Shown here piece after piece: positions 37,924 through 51,700 of a DNA stretch of 64,000 bases. The stretch's first letter is position 1. Each line of letters starts with the position of its first letter. The notes under the pieces were generated by a model. That model was given only the letters and a program-made list of their open reading frames with translations. It was not told the origin of the DNA and made no database searches. The DNA is taken from assembly GCA_000499405.2 (NCBI GenBank), contig HG738137.1, positions 5,890,001 through 5,954,000 on the forward strand, given 5' to 3'. Made by a program: the position numbers and the translations under genes. The stretch comes from Onchocerca volvulus (lineage: Eukaryota; Nematoda; Chromadorea; Rhabditida; Onchocercidae).

Positions 37924-38776
37924 TTATTCCACACCAAGAAGTTCAACATCAAAAATCAGAGTTGAATTTGGTGGTATAGCGCCTGGAATTCCTCGACTAC
38001 CATATCCAAGATCTGATGAAACTGTCAACTTTGCACGCTGGCCAACAGACATCTATAAACTGCATTTTTAAGTTTAATTTTCATAAGCCTTCTAATTTGT
38101 TCAACATCTAAATTATTATTGTTATTGAAGACATTAACAAAATTTAAGAAGCTAAAACAGGAAGATATCACAGCAATAAATTTAAATATATTTGAGAAAT
38201 AAAACCTTTGCAACACCTTCGTCCCATCCCTTGATGACTTCACCACAGCCGATCTTGAATTTGAATGGCTTACCACGTGAACGTGAACTGTCTACCTAAA
38301 GACAGTTCTATTTAAACACTGAAAAATACGATTATAAGGAAAAGAATTACAATGGAATGTTTGAAATGATTGAGAACTTTACTTCCTTCCCATTTTCCAA
38401 AGTCAATACATAGTGGCAAGTTACGGTTTGCCCTGTTTTCGGAAATGTTTTGCCTGAAAATATCAAGATTTTATTCCTTAAAAATCAGTCAAAACATTTC
38501 ACTTCCCTTGTATACTTGAACTATGCATCTCATTAATTTGCATTATCATACAATATAAAAGTATGAAAGAGTATACACTTCATATGATTCAAATAAAAAA
38601 AAAAAAAAAAAAAAAAGAAAACATCGGAAGCATCCGTCATTAAAGATCAGATAGTGCTAACAAAAAAACAGAAAATGAACTAAAGGAACTATGAAATTGC
38701 GAACAGTATTAACAACAAAATATGAGACAATAAACTAACCATCGCCTTCCTTGTTAGTATCGATTTTCACCGGCAT
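37924..38776 (-). CDS. FKBP12-type peptidyl-prolyl cis-trans isomerase
   Basis: Four in-phase exons: 38776-38740, 38453-38383, 38295-38206 and 38052-37924, giving 108 residues, the canonical length of FKBP12. Diagnostic blocks are [53 protein letters not shown], and [14 protein letters not shown]. Active-site and FK506-binding positions are recognisable: Tyr in CHYV, Asp in VDSSRSRG, Phe in PFKFKIG, the VIKGW segment, Tyr in LGYG, and Phe in LIFDVELL. The enzyme catalyses prolyl isomerisation and in animals also binds ryanodine and TGF-beta receptors. It is closest in pattern to C. elegans FKB-2. An acceptor-like TTTATAG lies shortly upstream of the ATG. Confidence 0.96.
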
Positions 38777-41700
38777 ACTGAATTCAAGAATACTATAAAA
38801 TCTAGATTTAAAATTTAAAACGACATAACGATTATGGTTAGATATTTCGTACATAGTTCGAAAAAATTGGTATGAAGTGTTTTCAATCTTCAAGATTTAG
38901 AAATCCAAATGATAAAAGGTAAATAAGCTGAAGTAAAATGCAAATTCCTAAATCCATAATTCATTTGTAAAATCTCTTATGAACACTTGAACACTTTAGT
39001 TTTCCTTATTCCAAAAATGAAATTTAAATAGAAGAAACAAGGGAAATAGAGTGTAAATAATAATTTGCTTCCCATCAAATATGCGGAAAAATCCATTTTT
39101 TCATCTTCTCATACATCTAATTGAACGAAATTTAGCTTATGTCTAGATAGTATCTTTTCATAGAACAAAAAGTAGCAAATCTAAAGTGTGCACTTCCATT
39201 ACGCACCATAATATAACGGTAAAACGACAGAACGGAGAACACACAAGTTTTGTGTATCTACATGCATACAAAATACAGAGAATGAGTGAAAGACGAACGC
39301 ACAAGTCGATATTTATCAAATTCAGAGCGAATATGACATTTAAAGTGTACGGGAAAGACTGTGAGAGCTTCTGGAAAGCCTACTTCAGTAGTTTTATTCA
39401 TTCAAACAGAGGAGTACAGAACATATTCATATGAAAATTGATAACATCGCGAATAATCAATACAAAATCTTAGATGAATTTCCTAATAATTAAAACGGAC
39501 TGATAATATCGATTAATCTTCTAGCCACTGGGAAATTTCTTCCAGACTAACATAAGTGAAAATATGCAAACAAATCAAAAATTCGAAAACTGTCCTATTC
39601 GTCAATCCAATTTATTTGGCCTTAGTCAAACAGTATAAAATCCATTTTGGTTTGACATTTCCCAGCATTTTGCCATCTTACACAATCTGTCAAAGAAATG
39701 TCGATCTAAAAGTTTATTTACCATTAGTTCGTTCGACACATTACATTGATTTCTTCCGTGACTAACCATTCATCATCCTGCAAAATTGCTAATCCAGTAG
39801 TAAGACTTCACATTTTACAACTCGCAAAGAACCAACATAAAAACGCATCGCGAGAAATCCTACAAACGTCAAAAGAACGAATTCCATGTTTCACAATTAA
39901 ATCACTTCAAAAACATTTCTTCTCCTTCTAATTTCAAATTACAACCGTCAAAGCTTCGTCAAACTTCGGTTTATACTATATAACCAAAAAAGGCTACAAG
40001 CATATCATTTTTTATGTTGGAGACTAATTTCCAATTTATCGTCCACGACAAGACATATCCATGACCAGATGTTCAGCAATTGAATCTACTATAAATTTAG
40101 AGCATGAAATGAACTTAAGCATAAAAAGCACTATTAAATTGCAAGGCATAATATTTTCATAACAATTCAACAAATTTAGAAAACTTCTAGATCCCATCTG
40201 TAGAGATGTCTGATTTCGAAAAAACAAGTTTTACCTCATAAAGCCAGTATAATTGAAAAATTTATCAGAAAGAATTGATATGTCAAGAAAATTTATACAA
40301 CGATAACATAATATTAAAGGCTTTAGCAAGGCATTGGCAACATAATGAGATCATCGCTATCCAAAGCTAGCACTGCATCATGACGTCATAGATCGATAAT
40401 GACCACTACCACCCGAATACACGATTAATGGTCCTGAAATATGCTTATTAGCAGTAAACTAAATTAACTTGCAACATCATAAAAACTTTAAAATTTCGGG
40501 GAAATTGTTGAAGTTGTTCCGAACATTATTTCTGTTATAATTTAGATTCCATCTATGGGAAAGTTAGATTTCGCTAAGTCTTACCTTAAAATTCCATAAA
40601 TATCCGAAGAAAAACTTAACCATACATAATTAAATGGCCGATTTATATCCATATTTTCGATTTTTTAATAATTTTTGTTCCTTGCTCGTTAAATGTTGCA
40701 ATATAGACATTCATTATATAATAAAATTGTCTTGTTATTTCAAATAAAATTACCACAAATCATACAATTCTCCCCATCTAGGCCAATCTCAGTCTAAACA
40801 AGAATAGAGCTAAAGACAGAAAGTCAGCAGATTTTAATTCCTTGCCCTTCCCAGAACCTATGCATATTCTAACTACTGGATCAAAGACAAAGATATATTT
40901 AATAGATAAGAGATTTCATTAAATTCTGCACCAATATTATTTAGATGAGGTGAAATAATCAGCATTTTTTTGCATTAAAATGTATTATTAAATTATTTAA
41001 ATATCAGAGCCCCGGGTAGTAGCAAAATGAATTCCGCTATTATTATAAATTAAGGAGAATTTAAGATTCCAGAAAAAGAATTTTACAGCATCATTCTCCA
41101 AATCTCATTTACTGAATATTAATAGCTTGTTAAAAGCTGCAAATTATAGGATTTTTCTCGCATTTAACAGATTCTTTGAGGAAGACTTTGTAAGGAATAC
41201 AAAAATTTTTCTTCCTAATTCCATAATTTTGTTCCAAGACTCATAAATTTATTCCTAACTTTTAAAACTATCATTATTTCTATCTACACTCTAGACAAAT
41301 TTTTTTCAAAAATTTTCAACTAAAACAATTTGCACTTTCATCCGAAATTAGCACGTCGTTACCGATTTAATGTTAGACAAAATCCCACATTAACAAAACA
41401 ACATTTTACTGGTGGATTCGAGCAATATAACTGTGAACAAATTTTAACACTTGAGAGAAGCTGCGGATGGGCTGCTGTATTTGATGATTTTTTCTTAAAA
41501 CCTATTATCCTGATTGTTGATGCAAAATAAATTTAAAAATTTAGTGTGAATTGTTATCTTTAAGGATATGGCCACTAAATTAAGAATGATCTTCACTTTT
41601 AGTGAACAGTGAGAAAGAAATTTAAAAAAATGAGTTTTAATATGGCGCGGAAATGTTACGCATGCCGCACAGACTAGATTTTAAATTATTTTACCATTCT

Positions 41701-42729
41701 GCGCATCGTTAAAACCTATGCAGCACCACCCGCAACCGATTTTATTAGAATAACGACTAAATTCTAGAAAAATGAATATTATCACTTAAAAAAAAAAAAA
41801 AAAAAAAGGACGAAAAAGCAAAAATAATGCTTAACACTGAAAATTTAAAAGTTTGACATTGGAAAAATTTAATCTGTGCTTTTTAAAAATTTGTAGATCT
41901 CAGCGTGACCATCCAATTTTCTCTGTCTCATTCATCAGTTTCATTTGGAAGAGTTTAATTTGAAGATTGCCGATTATTTAAGTTTAGCTTTTATGTTTGA
42001 GTGAGGAAGCTCGATACCACCTGTAAGATAAATTATATTTCATTGTATTGATTGAATATATATTATATTCCATTACCTTACCTCTTGGCGGTGTTCAAAC
42101 AGCTTGCTTACTATAAAGGCACTCGTTACAGTTTTTTATGAAGATTGAATTAAAGTTTAATTAAGGCTTTTGAATGACTGCTGAATAGCCCAATGAAAGT
42201 CACAATAAAATAATAGAGCCTAAACTGAATGGATAAGAGAAAGATGAGAATTATATATCGTACCAAGATAACATCAAAAGCAAGCTGACAAGAACAAATA
42301 TTTCAAAAGGAAAATTTCTATGAAAATTCAAAACAATTATGTTATCAGTTGAAATTTATTACTCCCATTAGGCCGCTAAAAAAACCAGTTTAAAAAAATA
42401 TTAACTAACCATATTTATATTGTTACAAAATGCAGATGATTTGCTGAGATCCGTAGATCAAAAATTGGAGGGGATATGAAAAATAGTGCAAGAAAAATGG
42501 ATAAAAACATTTTTTGATTGTTTAAATTTGGAATTGCAGGATTACTGAAGACATGGGTCATTCAAGATAACATTTAATACGGGCGATATCTGAAACAATA
42601 AATATGATTTGAATATAGTAGTAAATGTTATGGTAATAGCTTTAAATAAATGTTTCCAAAGCATATTTCTTATTTTTTAACATTAAAAGAGCAACTACTT
42701 ATATATTTTGAAATGAAAAAATGCTTTTC
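38777..42729. other. Long spacer between FKBP12 and the KH gene
   Basis: About 4 kb with no assignable gene. One plus-strand ORF at 41330-41530 (contains PKLARRYRFNVRQNPTL and ERSCGWAAVFDD) looks less random than its surroundings, but has no partner exon or known motif. Poly-A runs lie at about 38595-38616 and 41788-41807. Confidence 0.45.
41330..41530 (+). other. Possible orphan exon or gene fragment
   Basis: A 66-codon frame with balanced composition, including RYRFNVRQNPTLTKQHF and two Cys. It is not recognised, and no splice partner or signal peptide was seen. It may be chance. Confidence 0.2.
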
Positions 42730-45039
42730 TTACCCTCCACGATCTCCACTTCCTCGCGCCCCTCTGTACGCACCACGTTGCATTCCTCCTCGATCACCAC
42801 CACGTCCTCGGAAGCCGCCACGTTCCCCACCTCGACCACCACGGAAACCTCCTCTTCCTCCTCGCATTGCCCCACCACCTGGCTGATCTTCACCTCCATC
42901 TTCTCCACCATCTGCTACAAAAAGAAATTTTAGGAGAGAACAACTGTTAGTAAATCCAAAGATTTAAACAAAGAAAATACCTTTCTCACTACCATCGCCT
43001 GCTCCTCCACCTTGATTACTCATCTTGTCAAAAGTTTCATCTCGTGTCTGAAAGATTTTTTCCGATGATGTTAGACAATGCAGAGAAAGAATACCTGAAG
43101 CGAGTCTACAAAAGAATAATCCAATACAATGGCAATTCAACTGATGTAGGAACTTAAACTTACTGTTTTGCCTATTGAAAACTCCAATTTATTCTATAAA
43201 ATCAATACACCTATCTAACGACCAAATAAATGAATCATCTGGATGACATTGTATTATAGCAATGTCTTATAAAATTCAAAAGTTTGGATTTTCTGTACTT
43301 AACAAATTTAGTGAATACTGCAAATCAGGAATATCAGCTACTACATTCATAACTATTTCAAAATGCTAACATCATAAATATTCTGCCGAACACATTAGAG
43401 AACTTACTGGTTGTAAAGTAGTAGAAAGTTGTTCTAAAACGCCTGCTATTCGCTGATATGCAACATGCGCTGGCGCAATTGTTTCTACTTTTACATGAAG
43501 TGGTCCACCATAATGAGCATATTGTGGATCTCCACTTTGCAATAATTCTTGTTCCTATCAAAAAAAAAAGTTTGACCGGTTTTAGATTTCCAGTTGACCA
43601 TAGTCAGGAAAATGGTTTAATAATTTTCGATCCTTAATCTATTACTGATCATTATCTTGGGATGGAGATAAATAAAACTTATAGAAACCTTGGCACGATC
43701 TTTAGTGGAACCACGACCAAGTACATAAATATGACATTTAAATTGTTTCGCCATAGCCTGTAATGTTGCTCCTTTTGGTCCCAAAATTTTACCAACAAAA
43801 TTGAAATGTGGGTGCCTGAAGTTGGGAATCAAAACCTGAAAAGAAGAAATTTTTATTGGAAGAATCTGTTTTAAACAACATTCCCATAAATCAGTTTTTC
43901 TCTAGTTCTACTTAACTGTTGCTTTGTAAATAAAGTATATGTAACAAGAACAACAAACTGGATTATAATAATTTATAGTGGATCAACATAAATTCAAGCC
44001 AAATTTAACCTTTTTAGATACTTTAATTGGTTTTGCGATATCAACTTCAAGCCATTCTGGATCAATGGAATTTTCCAACTTATCTGCTTCAGCAGCTAAC
44101 AATCGTTTTGCATTTTTGAATTGCTCACCCCACTCACCGCCCTGTTCCATTAATTGCTGCTCATTGTGTATTTCGCGAATCACGACCTGAAATTAACTTG
44201 ATAATGAAATCTTGCTGTCTGAAATTTCATCCGCTGCTACAAAGAAATATCAGCAAGAGACCTGCATATTTTTCACGGAATATTGAGCTAAGTAGCCACT
44301 TGGCTCGCGTCCACCTTTCAGCATTATTTTAAAGTTATAAACAAATATGAGTTATCACAAAACGTTGAAAGTAGGTCATTTGCCAAATATTATTTATGAA
44401 ACTGACAGGAAAATCGTTCCCTTTTCTTTTTTAACATACAGTGGCAACTAGAGATGCGCTCTTTATTATCATAACTTTCTGTTATCTTTACAATAATCTA
44501 CGAACCTGAATTTCCGCATCAAGAGGACTTTGAGTATCCAGGTAACCATAACCACCGTAACCTCCATAACCTGGAGCACCATATCCTCCATAACCTCCTG
44601 GAGCACCACCATAACCACCAGGGAAGGCTCCTGGCGGCCCACCCTGAAATCAATTCATTGGTAAAAACAGCATACATTGCCAATACTCATTATTATTTAT
44701 TTAATGATGTAAAAAATGAAAAAAAAATTTAGGATTATGAACTTAAATCTTCAAATTTTACAGTAACGGGCGTTCTGATATCAACATTGTCTCATTAATT
44801 AAGATTTGTGACTCAAAATAATCAATAATTACAAATTCAAAGAAAAGAAAAAAAGTTTTCCAAATTGAAAACACTTCTTAACTATTATTATCTGCACTAG
44901 TCAATTACTGACTGTCATAAAACTACATACATACCGCTCCATTATATCCAGCCCCACCACCCGCGGCATTGCCATAATGGAAATCCGCTCCCGCTGCTGC
45001 TGCTGCCGCTGCTGCTGCTGCTGCTGCTGTAGCGGCCAT
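42730..45039 (-). CDS. Sam68/KHDRBS-like STAR-type KH RNA-binding protein
   Basis: Seven in-phase exons: 45039-44935, 44643-44506, 44186-44010, 43835-43689, 43554-43408, 43047-42981 and 42914-42730, for 321 residues. The N-terminus is a 12-Ala run followed by Gly/Tyr/Pro repeats (GGYGGAPGGYGGYG). Residues about 82-140 resemble the Qua1 dimerisation segment. The KH domain starts near 141 (LIPNFRHPHFNFVGKILGPK), with the GPKG loop at 159-162 and VLGRGSTKDRAK downstream. GDPQYAHYGGPLHVKVE matches the extended maxi-KH of Sam68. The last exon is an RGG box (GGRGGFRGGRGGERGGFRG). Such proteins bind U/A-rich RNA and regulate splicing. The acceptor at 42914 is NAGNAG-type, so one Ala may be optional. 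An alternative first exon lies at 44324-44262. Confidence 0.92.
44262..44324 (-). CDS. Alternative first coding exon of the KH gene
   Basis: ATG at 44324 opens 21 codons, MLKGGREPSGYLAQYSVKNM then Q, ending at a GTCTCT donor in phase 0. The next acceptor (44186) is also phase 0, so this exon can replace the first two exons and give a shorter protein without the Ala/Gly/Tyr region. As an internal exon after 44506 I could not make it keep frame. The GYLAQ..VKNMQ helix resembles the start of a Qua1 motif, which supports real coding use. Confidence 0.5.
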
Positions 45040-47486
45040 TTACTCTAATTTTCCCCTATTTGGATGATTTTAGCTCGTAGAGCGGTTAAAAACGAGCTGA
45101 AATTAGGATTTGAAATTTGAACAATTAAACACATGCAAAATAACGATATTTAAAATAAACTATAATGATTGAGAAAGTATTGGTGAAACTGCACAAAAGT
45201 CGGGGCTCCTTAACGAAAATTCCGTACTCATAAGCGTCAATGCATTACCGAAAAGCTGCGACGCACTTCTTCCGCGCAACGCGTTAGCAAATTGACTAGT
45301 GAGTGTAGCTTGAAATGGATCGGCTTGATTCCGCAAATCTAAAAGGGATCAAAGGCGGAGGCAAAATGAAGGGGTTTAATACTAAGAATAACGAATATTC
45401 AACGAATAATTCTCCCCGTCATGAACAATCGCAGAAACTCCCCCGAGATACCTCGATGCACCCCAGTATGAAACAAATACATCTCGTACCCTAAAAATGT
45501 TTCCAAATACCTTCAATGCAAACATTCATCCCTCATCTTAATACTGGAAAGCAATCATTTTGGCTTAGAAAAAGGGCATGGAATTTGTAGTAGTGGTTTA
45601 ATAAGCTTCTTGAAAATTCTTGACACTTCTTTTCGACAACAATATTTAAATTCATTATCAAAACTTGATGGGAAGATAACCTCTCACTCCCCTCTCTATT
45701 TGCTTTTTTTCTCTAACAGAATCAAATTCTATTCTTTCTCTGGCAATTCTACATTATGTAAAAAGAATTCTTTCAGTTCCTTATGGTCACCTTATCATCT
45801 TTCCCGTCTCTCATTATTGCATTATGCTTTACCAAAGTACCTTCATTGATTAGACCGAATAACTCTCATTTATTCTACAAAATTTTTTAGCGTTCACTTC
45901 CAGGAAATTTTCGGCATTTATTGGGATGAAGTAAAGAATGGAAGAGTTGTGAGCATATGGCATTCTTCTTTGGAAAACAAATTTGTCGAATTTTTGAGTA
46001 TCAAAAAAGTCTGAAGTGAGTTTATATATTTTCTGTCTTGTTATATATCCTTTCTATCTTCATGTTTTCAGTCCAGTAATTTACTTGTTGGAAAACGAAT
46101 AAATTTTGTATTATGGGATCGTACACAATTGTAGTCGAAATTTAACTGACGGGATTTGTGTTCATACATTAGACATTTCAGAATTCCAGGCAGATTTCAT
46201 GTTAAGAAAACGGTAAAAATTTACATTTTTGTGTAAAAATATGTCGGTAACACTCATTTATGTCTATTTTTATGAACAAGTAATCGATTTCACGGCATTC
46301 AAGAGATCATGCATATTCACCGCTGTTACGCCTAAGATATTTGGCAAAAAGCTACTCATGTAATACAAAAATCATATTTGAAACATAAATTATTGAGCAG
46401 GAAATGAGCAAAATGAAAAGAAAAAAAAAGGAAGAAATAGACCTCGAATTATTTTTACCCTCAGTTGAGAATCATAACTTATATTGCTAATAACATTTGA
46501 TCTCTTTCATTTCTCCTCCTTCCATTTCCAAACAATTTTTCACATTCTAAGTACAGTTTCTCAATTTTAAATCATTCTCGCAGTTTGATCACATTTTGAT
46601 TCATTTGCCAATATGGTTCATTAGAAGTTCACTTTTTTTATTTTTTTAATTTTGTGTACATGCCTAGTTTCTTACTTTCTTTTTTTCTTCATTTCTGATA
46701 GCGCTTTCCCTAACACTGCCAAAAAATTGATTTGTATTATTCACTCACACAATAAGTTCTTTTCAATTTACAGAAATGTAAGCAATAGATAAATGTAAGC
46801 AGCAGATTGGGCAGCATCGTCATCGATTTCCAATGTGAGAAAGAATATACTTCATCCTTCTTTTTTCATTGTACTTATATATATCTATGACTTATTTTTT
46901 CCTTTCTAAAGAAACTTTTGAAGATACCTTTGATGTTCTGTAGAACTTTTTTTTTAATTAATTGATTTTTGTTTTTTATCTTACTAGATTACTTAATTTA
47001 TTAAGCGATCTCATATTATTTCCCGTCCTACTGATATTGATAAAAACACACTTTTATCTAAAATCGAAGTTGAGACTCGTAGAATGTCAAAATAGTCTCT
47101 CAATGATGTCACAACTTCGTCAGCTTTAGTTTCCATGTGTCTTGTAAGCGATAAGTTATTGAAGAGAAATGGCTTTCAAGTCCTTGCTTTTAAATTAATG
47201 AAGCTAAAAGATTTTTCAGTGAATTGTTTTTGGCAGCTAAGTGTAGCCTCTTTCTATCTTTTTAAAATCTTCATTTTTTATAATGTTATATCAATTTTTC
47301 TCCTGCTATTTTCCTTTTTTCTTGCTTTTTCGTTTTCAGTAGATGATTTTTGTCCTTGAATATGTCTTTACATTTTTGGTTTGTTGGTCAAATATTCTTG
47401 ATTCAAGAAATATTGAGCATATATGTCACCACGAATATCGTTTTGCATAAAGAAAAAAATTTTATTTTCAGTTTTTAAGATTTACA
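45040..47486. other. Divergent intergenic region
   Basis: About 2.4 kb between the divergently transcribed KH and PIS genes. The 45.04-45.35 kb segment is less AT-rich and probably contains the KH promoter. No supported gene lies in it; the ORFs at 45.61 and 47.13 kb are T-rich and unsupported. Confidence 0.45.
47455..47471 (+). other. Strong 3' splice acceptor upstream of the PIS start
   Basis: The sequence AATTTTATTTTCAG ends 15 bases before the ATG at 47487. It matches the nematode TTTTCAG acceptor consensus, so the PIS message is probably trans-spliced or has a 5'UTR intron ending here. Confidence 0.55.
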
Positions 47487-48591
47487 ATGGCAGAGACGAA
47501 CGTTTGGCTTTTTTATCCAAATTTGATTGGCTATTTGCGCATTATCTTGGCTGTGGTATCATTTGAAGCAATGACTTATGCGCCATGGCGTGCTGCAATT
47601 TGTTACATTCTGAGCGCTGCTTCAGATGCTGTCGATGGATATGTGGCACGGTTTTATAATCAATGTTCGTTAAATCTCTTTTTATGAATGAATTAGATTT
47701 TTTAATAAATGGGAACTTTTTTTGAACAAAAAGTTGAAAATTTAAAATAATGCATCAGTTCGAAATGTGATCATTAAAGTAGGTGATATAGGCGGTAATG
47801 GGCGATATCTATAGAACGATATTTTACTAATGAAGTTTTTACTCAAATTGCTTTTTTTGTTCATTCAATTTCATTTTGTTTTTTATTCTTCAAGCATCAC
47901 GTTTTGGCGCTATGCTCGATATGTTAACGGATCGTTGCGCCCTCATGGCATTGGTTATGTGTTGCGGATGTTTCTATCCCCATTACTTACTTTATTTCCA
48001 AATGTCAGCCGTGGTTGATATTGCCTCGCATTGGCTTCATTTTCATGCCAGTGATGTGACTGGGAAAATGACTCACAAAGTATGTTTTCAACAACAAATA
48101 CTAATTTGAGAGCTAATATAAATTAACTTTAAGCAACATGCTGAAGGATGCGACACATTAATTTAAAATGCCAGTTTTACAAACATATTTTTGGAGATGA
48201 CCTAATATGGAGTGAATAATATTTATACATTCTTTCAAAAAAAAGAAGGAAAGGAACAGATGCATGTTTGAAGATTTTTTACTGTTTTAATAATAGAGTC
48301 AGAATTAGTTTTTATTTCTAGCAATCTTCGAATCCAGTTTTGCATCTTTATTATACATCTCGTCCATTTCTCTTTATGATGTGTTTGGGAAACGAGGCGT
48401 TCTATAGTTTGGTATATATCAATCATTTCTGGTCAGGTCCAGGTATTCACGGTTTTCATCTCATTCCATTTCTAGCGGCACTTTTTTTCCCATTTGCACT
48501 GCTAAAGTCAATGATTAGCTTACTTCATCTTTTCATTGCCGCACAAACATTAGTAGCCAAAGATCAGGAATTAATTAAGCATAGCAAGTAA
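47487..48591 (+). CDS. CDP-diacylglycerol--inositol 3-phosphatidyltransferase (PI synthase)
   Basis: Three exons in phase: 47487-47664, 47895-48079 and 48322-48591 (stop), 210 residues against about 213 in animals. The CDP-alcohol phosphotransferase motif D-x2-D-G-x2-A-R-x8-G-x3-D-x3-D is complete (Asp47, Asp50, Gly51, Ala54, Arg55, Gly64, Asp68, Asp72) and spans the first intron. The flanking SSRFGAMLDMLTDRC and DIASHWLHFHA are typical of PI synthase. Several hydrophobic helices follow. The enzyme joins CDP-diacylglycerol with myo-inositol in the ER to make phosphatidylinositol, the precursor of phosphoinositides and GPI anchors. The start is set by the Met just after the acceptor at 47471. 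Confidence 0.96.
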
Positions 48592-48689
48592 AGAATGCTT
48601 GTTCTTTTTCGGCTAACTTCTGTATTTTGTAAATAGTTTTTTGTTTGTTTTCATAGTTCAAGTAAATTATTAGTTGTCATTTTCAATAT

Positions 48690-48720
<31 letters not shown>

Positions 48721-51700
48721 CTTTTAATGTACAGTATTTGCCCTTCTCAAAAGTGATTAATTTATTTTTTCTTTGAAATATATTACGCCTTTTATAACTA
48801 AATTTAGTAAAAATTTCGTGTATTTTTTTTTTTTTTTTTTGTTTAATAAGCAGTTTATTGATTTTAATCTTTCCTGAATTTCTTTCAATAAAAAATTGTG
48901 TAGTTTTTGTGTAGTTTCTTTCCTGGTTTGTGATATGGATTTTTGTTTCCTCCTTTCGAAATACAGACTTTTTTCTCTCTTGCTAAGTAAAAACAAGAAC
49001 TTACAAGATAAGGATTCTTTAATCACAGTATATGCAGTATTCGTTTTCTGTTTTCCATTTCAGTTTTGTTTAAATTAAAACTTTAAAACTTTTTTTACGA
49101 CATTTTAAATCTTTTATGTCACTGGTATCAGTTGGTTTTCGTTAATACTTTTGAGAATGGCAACTATTTGATAACATCCTTGCCAGCAATTGTCTTGTCA
49201 ATTTAGTTAAATCTGCAGCTGAGTGTCATTATCTCATCTTCAACCATAGCTTGTAATATTTTTCATTTTTATATTTATTATTACTAGTCGCAAATATTTA
49301 TGATAAATTGCAAAAACTTCGAGTAAAGGGTGTTACTAATGAATGCTTCATTCTCTTTCATATTCTCTTTATTCTCACTCACTCTTGTTCAAACTCCGAT
49401 TAAATTTCTCAAAAACCAAGTTGAAAGATTTTTCTCCAAATCACAATATTCCGCTGTTTCTTTACTCGTGGTTAGTATTTCAATGTTATTTTGTCATGCT
49501 GTATTCAAAATTAATAGCGCTGTTGTACATTCCATTGATAGTGATTTCATGTTTTTAATTAATAAAATTCTTCGCTTCATAAAAATGTGATGAAATAACA
49601 GTCATCGCGCAGTTCTTGATCATCCGAATCATCTTGATCATGCAAGAGTGGAGACCACATGATTCGCTTGGCACTTAGTAAGATTGATATAAGTAGTAAT
49701 CAATGAGAGATTTATATAATGGTCGAATTAATCTGAATTAACGGAATAATTCCGGGAATCGGTGTTAGGAATATTGAAACAGCTTCCCTTTGGTCATAAA
49801 CCTTTAATACTTTATTACAGCGATTCTTGTATCTAACGATGTCCTCCATTATGACCTTTCATTTGAGATAATTCAGAACGATTTCTTCTTTATAAAACAA
49901 TGCAATATTGAAATAATTGTAGGAAAAGAATGCTTGAGAACAGGACTGAATAAACTTGAGAAATGAACAATAAATCATTATGCAAAATTTCAGATGAATT
50001 TAAAGGAAAGAAATGAATTCCGGCAACGATGTAATACGGTAAAATTTTTTAGTAAACTCTTTCAAGTTATTTCAGTCCAATAATCGGTTGACTTTTAAGC
50101 TCAATTTGATTTCATCCAAATACTTTTAAAGATTCTGTATAGTGAAAGTTTGTTTACTACATGTCAATTTTAGCACAATTTGCCATATGTTAACTTAGAG
50201 CATAAAGTTAATTTACTGCATTAATTTACCCCGCAAAGAGAGTTAATTTTTCCACATAACTCAACACAATTCATAATCTGTTAACTACAGCATAAAAGTC
50301 AAAGTTTGGTTATACTGAGATATTTCTATCATGCAAAGACTTTTGATTATTTCGTCATATTTATACTCTATAAAATATTTCGGTTATTCCGATAATTCCA
50401 CATATTTTGGGAAATATCGTGGATTTCACTTATTCTGAATAATTATATTAATTTTGAGGTTTTAATGCAAGTCATTATGTATTTCAGAATTAATTTTAAA
50501 AATTTCATAAAACAATCCACAACAATACTTCAACGACAAACATTGCCTGAGAAATAGTTCTTACTTCTTCAAAGTCAATTTTTGATAGATTCTTGTCAAA
50601 ATCGTTTTTCAAACTATATTTCAGTGTCCAAATTAACACGTAATTTTCATTCAAATTTTCTTGAACAAGTTAACGAACATATAAACTTCACAAGTAAATT
50701 TTGATGAAGAAGAACATAAAATAATATCAGAACAGAAATGTTTTTGAAGATAAAAGTTTTTGAAAAGATTTGAAAGCTGAAAAAACTGGCTTGACCATTC
50801 CAGAAAAATACCCAGCATTTTTATAAGTGCTTGATTTGCTTGCTCATTTATAAAATATTACTACACTAAACAAATGAAAAAAAGATGAATACACAAATTC
50901 CTGAATGAAAAAGACACAAATTAATTGTACAAAGAAAAGCGAATTGACAAAAGTAGCGATTCATCATATAACATAAGGAAATTTGAAAAAATAGCTATTC
51001 GAAGTCCACAAAACTTCCAATTAATTCACAAACAAATTTCATGTCAAAATATATCATATCCAGAATATATCATTGAAAATATGCTTCACTGCATAAAATA
51101 TACAATAGATAAGGAATCAAATCCTATTTCTTTCTTCCACAAACGAATTTTCAATCTCAAAAACTTCGCAGAATTTTTGTTGATTGAAAGGAATTCTGAA
51201 TTTTAATATTTAATGGAATGAACGATAGAATAGAATCATGCATTTTCTAACTCACTTAAAAAAAACTAAAAATTTCTTTATGTATCTTTGAATAAATTGC
51301 AGGAGGTTTCCATTGTCGCTAAGCATGGAAGTTCCCTTTGCTTATGTATTTTTTTCCCCACAATTTGCTTCCTTCCAAAATAAAGCATTCTATCTTACTG
51401 ATAAAAGTTTTTAAAACTAGATACTTCCCATATTCACTATTTATCAGTTCATTGATTGATGTCCCCACTATTTGTAATAATTGTTGTCATCTGAAGAAAT
51501 AAACCATTCGGTTCGATTTCTGGGAATTTAAATAAATCCAAAGGTTGCATTTGTAAAAAACAGTAATTAGTCCTTATTTTGATTAATCCTTTTTTTGAGT
51601 TAAAAATCAAGCACTGATTAGAATTTTATCTTAGCACTGAAGTAGTGCTATGCAATGGTAGAAAAAAGGAAGCCAACAATAACTGATCATGAAATTTGAA

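Noticed and set aside
37883..38071. Plus-strand 62-codon ORF
   Set aside because: It is antisense to the last FKBP12 exon.
42650..42933. Plus-strand Pro/Arg- and Ser/Thr-rich ORFs and a minus-strand Glu/Val-rich ORF
   Set aside because: They are other frames of the RGG-box exon of the KH gene.
48757..49078. Overlapping ORFs downstream of the poly-C tract
   Set aside because: They depend on poly-T/poly-A runs and have no splice or motif support.
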